61,968 nucleotides of DNA from Fischerella muscicola PCC 7414 (GTDB taxonomy: Bacteria; Cyanobacteriota; Cyanobacteriia; Cyanobacteriales; Nostocaceae), in the NCBI RefSeq assembly GCF_000317205.1, contig NZ_AJLK01000030.1, positions 1 to 61,968 on the forward strand. Reading direction: 5' to 3'. Shown piece after piece: positions 19,525-27,096 of the stretch (its first letter is position 1; each line of letters opens with the position of its first letter). A model generated the notes under the pieces. The model saw only the letters and a list, made by a program, of their open reading frames with translations, did no database searches and was not told the DNA's origin. The translations under genes were made by a program, and so were the position numbers.

Positions 19525-20187
19525 GTGGGAAAAATTAATCATGAATTGCTTACTAAGTGGTGGCAGTTGCTCCAATCTTTTCCAGCAGAACAAAATGCTG
19601 CTGAAGAAGCCTTTTCGCAACTAGTTGCAGCTTATTCGACTCCAGGTCGCTATTATCACACCCTAGAACACATTTACCATGTACTCTCTACAATAGAGAC
19701 ATTACAAAACCAGGTTCAAGATTTACCTGCTATTCAATTTGCTGCCTGGTTTCATGATGTTGTATATGATACTCAGGCACAAAATAATGAACAACAGAGT
19801 GCTAGCTATGCTGGTGAAGTTTTAAGTTCGCTGCAAATTCCTCACAGTATTATTGCTAGAGTCGCAAGTCTAATTTTAGGCACAAAGCATCATCAAGTTG
19901 AACCAGATGATTTTGATGCTCAGGTGTTCTTGGATGCAGATTTAGAAATTCTAGGTAGCAATCCCCAACGCTACCATCAATATGCACGTTTGATTCGTCA
20001 GGAATATGTTTGGATGCCAGATGTAGAGTATGTTACAGGGAGAAAGCAAGTTTTGCACCAGTTTTTACACAGAGATCGCATTTACTTAACAAATTTGATG
20101 TTTCATAAATTTGAATCATCTGCTCGCCAAAACCTGCAAGCAGAAATTATGAGGCTCGAACAGATTTCTCCAGCAAATCAATCATAG
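19525..20187 (+). CDS. HD-domain phosphohydrolase-like protein
   Basis: A 220-residue protein with the HD superfamily metal-binding pattern: YYHTLEHIYHVL near residue 45, AAWFHDVVYD (the HD pair) near 74, and FLDADLEILG with a later conserved Asp. The family is annotated as predicted metal-dependent phosphohydrolases, often called N-methyl-D-aspartate receptor NMDAR2C-like in databases; the substrate is unknown. Translation likely starts at the GTG at 19525. The 3' end overlaps the convergent TetR gene by 41 bases. Confidence 0.8.
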   Translation: MGKINHELLTKWWQLLQSFPAEQNAAEEAFSQLVAAYSTPGRYYHTLEHIYHVLSTIETLQNQVQDLPAIQFAAWFHDVVYDTQAQNNEQQSASYAGEVLSSLQIPHSIIARVASLILGTKHHQVEPDDFDAQVFLDADLEILGSNPQRYHQYARLIRQEYVWMPDVEYVTGRKQVLHQFLHRDRIYLTNLMFHKFESSARQNLQAEIMRLEQISPANQS

Positions 20188-20770
20188 TATTAATAATGCG
20201 ATCGCCTTTCATTGGTATGATATTTTCACCATGCAGCACTTCCTGCGTAATATGGAAATGCACTAAAGATCCAAGTAAAATTCTCGCCATTGCCTCTGGA
20301 TCTCTTATTTTCAGTTCTGGATGAGACGCTAAATATTTATTGAGAGCCACCAGGGTTGGTTTGATCATGGAATTCACACAAATTTGAGCTAACTCCGGGA
20401 AACGACCAGATTCCCCAATTAACACGCGCATAAATGCAGAATGTTCTTTATCAGTACTCATCTGTTCTAAAGCTCTAGTTCCTAGCTGGCGCAAAACTTG
20501 CAGTGGCTCTCCTTCCAAAGGTTCGCTACCAAATATCAGCTGAAACTTTTTGCGTGCTAGTCGCTCGATTAATGCTTTAAATAACCCCTCTTTATCTGCA
20601 AAGTGGCTGTAAACAGTAGCTTTAGAAACGCCTGCTGCTGCTGCTACCCTATCCATACTTGTACCAGCAAAGCCATGGGCCAGAAACTCCTGCATTGCTC
20701 CTTGGAGAATTTGTTCTACTTTCTCAGGTGAACTCTCACGCTCCATTTCATTTGTTTTTACACGTATCAT
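20147..20770 (-). CDS. TetR/AcrR-family repressor of the devBCA-type exporter
   Basis: A 207-residue regulator with a standard TetR helix-turn-helix (GTSMDRVAAAAGVSKATVYSHF, seen as AAAAGVSKATVYSHF plus DKEGLF) at about residues 36-62 and a helical ligand-binding C-terminus. It is divergent from the exporter operon starting at 21243, and the gap holds three related inverted repeats, so it is inferred to be an efflux-type repressor of that operon and perhaps of itself. Its 3' end overlaps the convergent HD gene. Confidence 0.9.
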   Translation of the reverse strand: MIRVKTNEMERESSPEKVEQILQGAMQEFLAHGFAGTSMDRVAAAAGVSKATVYSHFADKEGLFKALIERLARKKFQLIFGSEPLEGEPLQVLRQLGTRALEQMSTDKEHSAFMRVLIGESGRFPELAQICVNSMIKPTLVALNKYLASHPELKIRDPEAMARILLGSLVHFHITQEVLHGENIIPMKGDRIINTMIDLLEKSVRAS

Positions 20771-21129
20771 TTTTGCTGATTCCTGCTATCTACCAGAAGT
20801 ATTGGGGTAGGGGTAAAGGGTAGTCTAAAGGAAAATTTCATTCCTGTTAGCTGCATCCCGACTTCTGTAAGAGACACTATGAACGGAGTTCACAATCAAG
20901 AAGCAAGATTTCTCTTCCCCTACACCCTTACACTCTTTCTTCCTTATATCTTTACACCCTAAACCCTTCGTACCTTATTTTTTCTATAAGTTTTTGTCTA
21001 TAGATTGTAATGCTCAAAGAGAGAAACACGCACACGACAATAGTATTTCTGGAGAAGCCAGAGGTTAGCCCTTAACTTTTCCCTAAATATTTGCCGTGCC
21101 GTGTTTGTCAAGAAACTGCAAGGAATATG

Positions 21130-21149
21130 ACTAAACGATACAGTTTAGT
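21130..21149. promoter_or_regulatory. Putative TetR operator 1
   Basis: ACTAAAC, six bases, GTTTAGT: a perfect 7-bp inverted repeat. It shares half-sites and spacing with operator 2 at 21175. Confidence 0.6.
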
Positions 21150-21174
21150 TTACTTACATTATAGTACTTGCAAA

Positions 21175-21194
21175 ACTAAACTGTTCGGTTTAGT
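21175..21194. promoter_or_regulatory. Putative TetR operator 2
   Basis: ACTAAAC, six bases, GTTTAGT: identical architecture to operator 1, 45 bases downstream. Confidence 0.6.
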
Positions 21195-21207
21195 GTAGTT
21201 ATATGAT

Positions 21208-21228
21208 AAAACTAAACAGTTTAGTTTT
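21208..21228. promoter_or_regulatory. Putative TetR operator 3, next to the devB start
   Basis: A 21-bp perfect palindrome whose inner 19 bases are AAACTAAACAGTTTAGTTT. It uses the same half-sites as operators 1 and 2 but with a one-base centre. It ends 14 bases before the devB ATG, so occupancy would block transcription or initiation. Confidence 0.65.
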
Positions 21229-21242
21229 TGGGCAAGGATGCT

Positions 21243-22547
21243 ATGCTGCAAAACTTCAAAGAGGGTTCTTTCTTCCCACAATCGATATTTCGTCCATCAA
21301 TTGCGATCGCAGCAGTTGTAACTTTTACTGTGGGTGGGATCAGTGTTTACGCGCTTCAGCAGTCTCGGAGTGCTGAACAACAGACAGCACAACAACAGCT
21401 AGTGCAACTACCAGAAGTCAAAACAGTCACAGCCTTGGGTAGACTGGAGCCAAAAGGAGAAGTGATCAAACTGTCTGCACCTGCTTCCTCAGAAGGAAGT
21501 CGGGTAGAACAATTGTTGGTGAAAGAGGGAGATACAGTCAAAACAGGACAAGTAGTCGCAATTTTAGACAGTCGCGATCGCCTAGTAGCTGCCTTAGAAG
21601 AAGCCAAAGAAGCAGTACAAGTAGCCCAAGCAAAGCTACAGCAAGTTAAAGCAGGTGCAAAGCAAGGGGAAATAGCAGCCCAGACAGCAGATATTGATCG
21701 CCTGCAAGTAGAAAGACAAACCCAAATCACAGCCCAAAAAGCCATGATCGCGCGTCTGGAAGCAGAAAAAAACACACAAATCGAAGCCCAAAAAGCCACC
21801 ATTGCTCAGTTGCAAGCACAGCTAGATAATGCCCAAGCTGAATATCAACGTTATCAAAGCTTGTATCAACAAGGAGCGATTTCGGCATCTTCCCAAGATA
21901 GCAAGCGCCTGACTTTGCAAACAGCACAGCAACAACTAGCAGAAGCTAAAGCCAACCTCAAGCGCATAGAAGAATCTTTACAAGAACAATTAGCAGAAGC
22001 AAGAGCAAACTTAACACGCATTCAAGCATCTGGACAAAAACAAATTGAATCAGGTAAAGCTACCCTCAATCGCATCGCCGAAGTTCGTCCTGTGGATATA
22101 GCAGCAGCCCAAGCGGAAGTCAACAAAGCGATCGCATCTGTGAAAAGAGCACAAGCCAACTTAAAACAAGCTTACGTGCGATCGCCCCAAGACGGTCAAG
22201 TTTTCAAAATATATACCCGTCCGGGTGAATTAGTATCTAATGACGGCATCGCCGAAATAGGACAAACAGGCCAGATGTATGCAGTAGTAGAAGTTTACCA
22301 AAGTGATATTAGTAAAGTGTATCCTGGGCAAAAAGTCCGCTTAGAGAGTGACTCCATCCCTGGTGAATTGTATGCAACCGTAGAAAGAATTGGTTGGCAA
22401 ATCCAACGGCAAAACGTCATCAACAGCGATCCCTCCAGCAACATTGATTCCAGAGTCGTAGAAGTCCACGCGCAGCTAGATAAAGCCTCCAGTCAGAAAG
22501 CAGCAAAATTTACCAACCTGCAAGTGAAGGCAGTCATCGAACAATAA
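21243..22547 (+). CDS. devB: DevB-type membrane fusion protein of an ABC exporter
   Basis: A 434-residue HlyD-family periplasmic adaptor. It has an N-terminal membrane anchor (IAIAAVVTFTVGGISVYAL), a lipoyl half-motif (GRLEPKGEVIKLSAP ... VKEGDTVKTGQVVAILDSRDR), a long coiled-coil hairpin rich in Gln/Ala/Glu (about 110-290) and the returning barrel (AYVRSPQDGQVFKIYTRPGE). With DevC and DevA it would form a tripartite exporter. In Anabaena, DevBCA exports heterocyst glycolipids, but paralogues with TetR regulators are common, so the substrate here is unknown. The ATG at 21243 is chosen for its AAGGA site. Confidence 0.88.
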   Translation: MLQNFKEGSFFPQSIFRPSIAIAAVVTFTVGGISVYALQQSRSAEQQTAQQQLVQLPEVKTVTALGRLEPKGEVIKLSAPASSEGSRVEQLLVKEGDTVKTGQVVAILDSRDRLVAALEEAKEAVQVAQAKLQQVKAGAKQGEIAAQTADIDRLQVERQTQITAQKAMIARLEAEKNTQIEAQKATIAQLQAQLDNAQAEYQRYQSLYQQGAISASSQDSKRLTLQTAQQQLAEAKANLKRIEESLQEQLAEARANLTRIQASGQKQIESGKATLNRIAEVRPVDIAAAQAEVNKAIASVKRAQANLKQAYVRSPQDGQVFKIYTRPGELVSNDGIAEIGQTGQMYAVVEVYQSDISKVYPGQKVRLESDSIPGELYATVERIGWQIQRQNVINSDPSSNIDSRVVEVHAQLDKASSQKAAKFTNLQVKAVIEQ

Positions 22548-22648
22548 CGTAAATGCACCTCGATAAACCCATCCGTGTTATCCGTGTTCATCTGTGTGCA
22601 TCGGTGTTCGATTTTTAAAACATTAAGTAGACTTGGAGCGAAACTACA

Positions 22649-23830
22649 GTGATTGGATTTATTCAGCAATTACAGCGACGCACACCCTTAGGATGGCTGC
22701 AACTCAACCGTCATAAAAGTCGTTTTCTAGTAGCATTATCAGGCATTGCTTTCGCTGATCTGTTAATGTTCATGCAAACAGGCTTCCAAGCTGCCTTATA
22801 CAACAGTAACACCAGAATGCATCGCAGCTTAGAAGCAGACATTGTTTTAATTAATCCGCAAGCGCGTAACATCGCCAACTTATCTACATTTACCCGGCGG
22901 CGACTATTCCAAACAATGGACGTACCAGGGGTGAAGTCAGCAGAACCGATGTACATCAACACCGTCTCTTGGAAGAATCCCCAAACCCGCAAAGAGACAA
23001 TGGTTTTGGTGATCGGCTTTAATCCAGATAAACCAGCATTTAATTTACCAGAAGTCAATAGCCAACTGGATAAAATTAAACTACCAGATACCGTCTTATT
23101 TGATCGTGGTTCGAGGGGAGACTACCAAGAAGCGATCACGCAAATTGAGCAAGGTAAAACAGTCACTACTGAAATCGAACGCCGGACAATTACCGTCAGT
23201 GGGTTATTTAAAATCGGGGCTTCCTTTATCGCTGATGGTAGTTTAATTACTAGCGACCAGAACTATTTGCGGTTATTTCCGAGACGAGAACCAGGTAGCG
23301 TTAATTTAGGATTAATTCAAGTTCAACCAGGCTACGATCCGCAACAAGTAGCGACAGCTTTGCAAAAACATCTGGCAAATGAGCAAGATGTCAAAGTTTT
23401 AACTAAAGAAGAATTTGTCAAATTTGAGGAACATTACTGGCAAACCAACACTGCGATCGGCTTTATCTTCAGTTTGGGTGTATCAATGGGATTTATAGTC
23501 GGGGTGATTATCGTTTATCAAGTCCTCTCCACCGACGTCAACGCCCATATGAAAGAATACGCCACCTTCAGGGCTATGGGTTATCAAAATAGGTACTTAT
23601 TGAGTGTGGTGTTTGAAGAAGCCATAATTATGGCTATGTTAGGTTTTTTACCTGGATTTGCCATATCTACAGGACTCTATGCCCTCACCCGGAGCGCGAC
23701 AAATTTGCCGCTATACATGACCTTAGCCAGAGCTTTGCAAGTACTAATTATGACAATAATTATGTGTATGATTTCGGGGGCGATCGCTACTCGTAAAGTC
23801 TTAGCTGCTGACCCCGCAGATATGTTTTAA
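22649..23830 (+). CDS. devC: DevC-type ABC exporter permease
   Basis: A 393-residue FtsX/MacB-like permease. An N-terminal cytoplasmic stretch (RRTPLGWLQLNRHKSRF) precedes the first membrane helix, then a large periplasmic domain and three C-terminal helices (TAIGFIFSLGVSMGFIVGVIIVYQ, EEAIIMAMLGFLPGFAI, LQVLIMTIIMCMISGAIA as seen segments). The coupling loop STDVNAHMKEYATFRAMGY is typical of DevC. Starts with GTG. It follows devB by about 100 bases in the same operon. Confidence 0.9.
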   Translation: MIGFIQQLQRRTPLGWLQLNRHKSRFLVALSGIAFADLLMFMQTGFQAALYNSNTRMHRSLEADIVLINPQARNIANLSTFTRRRLFQTMDVPGVKSAEPMYINTVSWKNPQTRKETMVLVIGFNPDKPAFNLPEVNSQLDKIKLPDTVLFDRGSRGDYQEAITQIEQGKTVTTEIERRTITVSGLFKIGASFIADGSLITSDQNYLRLFPRREPGSVNLGLIQVQPGYDPQQVATALQKHLANEQDVKVLTKEEFVKFEEHYWQTNTAIGFIFSLGVSMGFIVGVIIVYQVLSTDVNAHMKEYATFRAMGYQNRYLLSVVFEEAIIMAMLGFLPGFAISTGLYALTRSATNLPLYMTLARALQVLIMTIIMCMISGAIATRKVLAADPADMF

Positions 23831-23834
23831 CTTA

Positions 23835-23948
23835 ATTTGTTGTTTGTTGTTTGTTGCTTGTTGTTTGGAGAAACTACCAACAATCAACCACCAACTACCA
23901 ACCACCAACTACCAACAATCAACCACCAACTACCAACTACGAACAATT
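23835..23948. repeat. STRR-type repeats between devC and devA
   Basis: Short TTGTTTG and CCAACTACCAACAATCAAC words fill the 118-base gap. They look like mirror-image STRR runs able to pair with each other. The in-frame extension of devA to 23844 only translates this repeat. Confidence 0.75.
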
Positions 23949-24632
23949 ATGGTTATTTCTGTTAAAAATCTCAATCACTACTTTGGTAAAGGACAACTCC
24001 GCAAACAAGCGTTATTTGATATTAATTTAGAGATTAACGCTGGTGAAATTGTGATCATGACAGGCCCTTCTGGTTCTGGCAAAACTACCCTACTAACTTT
24101 AGTTGGTGGGTTGCGTTCTGCTCAAGAAGGGAGTTTGCGGGTGTTGGGAAGGGAACTGTGCGGTGCAAATGACAAAGCACTGACACTGGCACGACGTAAT
24201 AATGGTTATATCTTCCAAGCACATAATTTGCATGGTAGTTTGACAGCTGTGCAGAACGTCAAGATGGGTTTAGAACTGCACAATGGACTTTCGCCAAAAG
24301 AAATGTACACTCGTGCTGCCGAGATGTTAGAGATGGTAGGGTTGGGTAATCGTCTGAATTATTACCCGGATGATTTATCGGGAGGACAAAAACAACGAGT
24401 AGCGATCGCTCGTGCTTTGGTGAGTCATCCAAAAATAGTCCTTGCCGATGAACCGACAGCGGCGTTAGATAGTAAATCTGGTCGAGATGTGGTTAATTTG
24501 ATGCAGATGCTAGCCAAAGAGCAGGGTTGTACTATTCTTTTAGTAACTCACGACAACCGGATTTTAGACATAGCCGATCGCATTGTTTATATGGAAGATG
24601 GCAGGTTAGCAAATGCTCCTGTGGCAGCATGA
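23949..24632 (+). CDS. devA: DevA-type ABC exporter ATPase
   Basis: A 227-residue ABC ATPase. Walker A is GPSGSGKTTLL, the Q-loop region YIFQAHNLHGSLTA, the signature DDLSGGQKQRVAIARAL, Walker B VLADEPTAALD and the switch His VTHDNRILDIADRI. The start at 23949 (MVISVKNLNHYFGKG) removes repeat-encoded residues upstream. It energises the DevB/DevC exporter. Its 3' sequence is partly duplicated at 25901-25927. Confidence 0.9.
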   Translation: MVISVKNLNHYFGKGQLRKQALFDINLEINAGEIVIMTGPSGSGKTTLLTLVGGLRSAQEGSLRVLGRELCGANDKALTLARRNNGYIFQAHNLHGSLTAVQNVKMGLELHNGLSPKEMYTRAAEMLEMVGLGNRLNYYPDDLSGGQKQRVAIARALVSHPKIVLADEPTAALDSKSGRDVVNLMQMLAKEQGCTILLVTHDNRILDIADRIVYMEDGRLANAPVAA

Positions 24633-24815
24633 TTTAAAGAAATCTTGAAGAGCGATCGTAATGTTTAGATTGTAGAAGCTTTTGAACAAGAACAATTTCT
24701 AGTCCGATTCTTTTGTTTGCTCTTATCGATCAAAGTAACTGGTTTCATGATCAACTCTCCAAGCGTCCGGTTTGTAGATAGTTGAGAATATGATCGTTTT
24801 TCTCCCAAAAAGCAA

Positions 24816-25442
24816 CTAGAGTGCTAACTCATTAGCTCTAGTCAGCAGTTTGTCACGGGGATGAACCTCATTAACCATGCCGATTTGCAACGCTTCCTTG
24901 GCTGTCAACTTCTGCATCGTTAAGAGAAAATAGTGTCCTCGAATATCACCCATTGCAGCCGGATAGAGAATTTGCACCCCGTCGGCTGGTACAACCCCGC
25001 CTCCGACCGATAGATGCTGGTTATCTTGAAAATAAGCCTCCTCAGCAGCTAAGATAATATCTGCCATGAGCGCATACTCACCATGAATGGGAGCAGGGCC
25101 ATTAACGGCTGAGATCACAGGAACGCCAATATCGAGAAAATTGTAAAGAAGCTGACGAGCTTCGGTAAGAATGGCATACCAGCCAGCGGGTTTTGTAATG
25201 TCATCAACAGTGGAAAAGTCAATATGGCTGATCCATTGGTCGCCAGCACCTGTAAAAATAACAACCTCATTCTGGCGATCGCGAGCAATTTCACCAAACG
25301 CATCTGGAAACTCTCGATGTGCTTTACCTGTATGGATGTGCGAATCACCATTGGTATGCATTGTCACTGTTAAGATACCAGAGTCAGTGCGCTCCATGCG
25401 GAGATTTTCATACTTATCCTTGTAAGAATCAAAACTAGCCAT
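24816..25442 (-). CDS. Enoyl-CoA hydratase/isomerase-like protein, short C-terminus
   Basis: A 208-residue crotonase-fold protein: VVIFTGAGDQWISHIDF, VPVISAVNGPAPIHGEYALMADIILAAEEAYFQ (first oxyanion region reads AVNGPAPIHGE) and VQILYPAAMGD. The protein stops at TRANELAL, where crotonases usually continue with one or two helices of 40-60 residues that close the active site and form the trimer. It may be a truncated or specialised member. It lies downstream of an AraC fragment on the same strand. Confidence 0.75.
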   Translation of the reverse strand: MASFDSYKDKYENLRMERTDSGILTVTMHTNGDSHIHTGKAHREFPDAFGEIARDRQNEVVIFTGAGDQWISHIDFSTVDDITKPAGWYAILTEARQLLYNFLDIGVPVISAVNGPAPIHGEYALMADIILAAEEAYFQDNQHLSVGGGVVPADGVQILYPAAMGDIRGHYFLLTMQKLTAKEALQIGMVNEVHPRDKLLTRANELAL

Positions 25443-25518
25443 GAGCATCCTTTCCTGCAAAGCCTAGTTGGAGTAAGCGATTCACGCTCTTTGTTATCTA
25501 CTCCTACTGTAGGAGAAC

Positions 25519-25899
25519 TTAAGTGCTGCGGTCTTGGACGCTCTTGCTGATCCAGAGGACGTTCTTGCTGTTTTGTTGAATGACTTTAGGTGAAACCCCT
25601 ACAATCCGCTTGAAATGACGGCTGAGATGGCTTTGATCGTAGAAACCAACAGTAGTTGCAATATCAGCGATCGCCATCTCACCCTGTTGCAACAATTCCT
25701 TAGCACGTTCGACCCGACAGCGAATCTGATACTGATGGGGTGCTGAACCAGTTGATTGTTTGAATAAACGAGAGAAATGATATGAACTGAGATTTACCTC
25801 AGCCGCAATTTCATCCAAACTTAAGTCCTGATCTAAATGTTCTTGAATGTAGGCGATCGCTCTTGAGTATATGAGAAGTATATAGTCATAGTTTACCAA
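25519..25899 (-). pseudogene. AraC-family regulator fragment (DNA-binding half only)
   Basis: About 126 residues with the complete double helix-turn-helix of AraC/XylS proteins (SLDEIAAEVNLSSYHFSRLFK and IADIATTVGFYDQSHLSRHFK, each seen within 20-residue stretches) and the closing GVSPKVIQQN. The usual N-terminal sensing domain is absent. Homology stops at about 25880, the first possible start is a TTG at 25897-25899, and an in-frame stop lies just upstream beside a devA-like remnant. It is either a stand-alone DNA-binding domain or, more likely, a gene cut by rearrangement. Confidence 0.7.
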
Positions 25900-25900
25900 A

Positions 25901-25927
25901 ACCGGATTTTAGACATAGGCGATCGCA
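25901..25927 (+). repeat. Remnant of a devA-like 3' end
   Basis: 26 of 27 bases match 24556-24582 inside devA (starting ACCGGATTTTAGACATAG). The frame continues as NRILDIGDRTIKEGN, resembling the end of a DevA-type ATPase. It marks the breakpoint at the cut end of the AraC gene. Confidence 0.7.
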
Positions 25928-26004
25928 CTATTAAAGAGGGAAACCAAAAAAAATTGACTCCAGGGTTGGGGTGGGGTTGCGAGGGGTCAATGCAACAACT
26001 AACT

Positions 26005-26700
26005 TCAGTATTTCAAACAACACAGCAATTTAAATATGATGCCGTAATGGTAGGGTGGTAAATCAACTTGCTGCACTGCTACAAGTCTTTGAGTTGCTGC
26101 TTTTACAATTGACAGTAGTTTTTGTGGCGAAATTCGTAGCTCGGTTTTAGGTCCTCGTGGTTTGTCTAACCAAATAGTTTGTTCACGTGGAATTGGTTGC
26201 CAGTTAACTACTGAAAAATACCCTTCTGGTTTGAGTAAACTGACGATTTGACGGACAAACTCTACAGGATTTGGTAAACCGTGAAAAGTGCTATGAATCG
26301 TGATGTAGTCAAACTGATTTGTAATTATCTGTGGGATAGTAAGGATATCTTGGTTAAGCAATAGACAGTTGGGAACTTCTTTTGCTGCTTGTTGAGCTTG
26401 AGCAAGGATAGGAAAATCAATATCAACACCAACAACAAGTGCTGGTTTTACTATTCGTGCAGCAGGAATAGTAAAGTGTCCGTATCCACAACCCAGATCA
26501 AGCACAGACATACCAGCTTGCAAGCCCATAATTTTTAGAGTTTCCTCCGGCTGAGACCACAACTTTACCCACCATTCGCGATCTGGCATTGATGTCGCAG
26601 GTAAGCACCTTCCTTGCTGTCTACTCATTTGAGTTATCCTGATTTGATCATTTTCAGGTGCAGAAATGGGCAATGGACAACGTTGTTCTGTAGATATCAT
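26005..26700 (-). CDS. Class I SAM-dependent methyltransferase
   Basis: A 231-residue protein with a clear SAM-binding motif I (VLDLGCGYGHFTIPAA, about residues 66-81), motif II acidic end VVGVDID and a post-I/IV region FDYITIHSTFHGLPNP. The N-terminal REWWVKLWSQPEETL stretch is seen in small-molecule methyltransferases of the UbiE/Methyltransf_11 type. The substrate is unknown. It lies upstream of the AraC fragment on the same strand, and an AT-rich gap separates it from the divergent locus at 27 kb. Confidence 0.8.
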   Translation of the reverse strand: MISTEQRCPLPISAPENDQIRITQMSRQQGRCLPATSMPDREWWVKLWSQPEETLKIMGLQAGMSVLDLGCGYGHFTIPAARIVKPALVVGVDIDFPILAQAQQAAKEVPNCLLLNQDILTIPQIITNQFDYITIHSTFHGLPNPVEFVRQIVSLLKPEGYFSVVNWQPIPREQTIWLDKPRGPKTELRISPQKLLSIVKAATQRLVAVQQVDLPPYHYGIIFKLLCCLKY

Positions 26701-27096
26701 GTTCTCAAATCTCCAATAATCATAATCAGTGAATTGGCTTTTTCTTAGTTACTTCTCTTAGTTCTCTGAAGTCTTTACGCAACTATACTGGAGAATTGAT
26801 TTTCATAAGAACATAAAATATCTTGGATATGCCTATAAACAAAAGATTTTGTAGGTTGGATTGAGTTTACGAAACCCAAAATCATCAGTCAAAATCACAA
26901 GTATAAACTTTAACTACCTCAATTGCGGAATCTGTAATAGAAACGGTGTAGTATTAATGCAAGTACAACTTTGAAATTTAAAATAAGCAACAAATGGAGG
27001 TTGCAACTGGTAGCATGTTTGTCATTCTCGCTTTGATAAAAGCTTTTGAAAAAACTATTGAGTCACATAAGCAAACTTTTAAACATTAACAAATTT
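26701..27096. other. AT-rich gap upstream of the membrane-protein/CHAT locus
   Basis: No strongly supported gene. It contains a TTGTAGGTTGGATTGAG word common between cyanobacterial genes (about 26850) and a 31-codon frame at 26994-27089 listed separately. It should hold the divergent promoters of the methyltransferase and of the locus at 27 kb. Confidence 0.5.
26994..27089 (+). CDS. Candidate 31-residue leader peptide (weak)
   Basis: ATG at 26994 opens 31 codons with one hydrophobic stretch (GSMFVILALIKAF) and a basic, His-containing tail. It ends eight bases before the ATG of the membrane protein at 27097, so it could be coupled to it. No good ribosome site precedes it, and it may be chance. 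Confidence 0.2.
   Translation: MEVATGSMFVILALIKAFEKTIESHKQTFKH

Larger units (their letters stand above)
20771..21242. other. Divergent regulatory region tetR / devBCA-type operon
   Basis: About 470 bases without a gene. The half nearer tetR holds low-complexity C-rich repeat sequence (20810-20960). The half nearer devB holds three ACTAAAC/GTTTAGT dyads at 21130, 21175 and 21209, listed separately. Confidence 0.7.
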
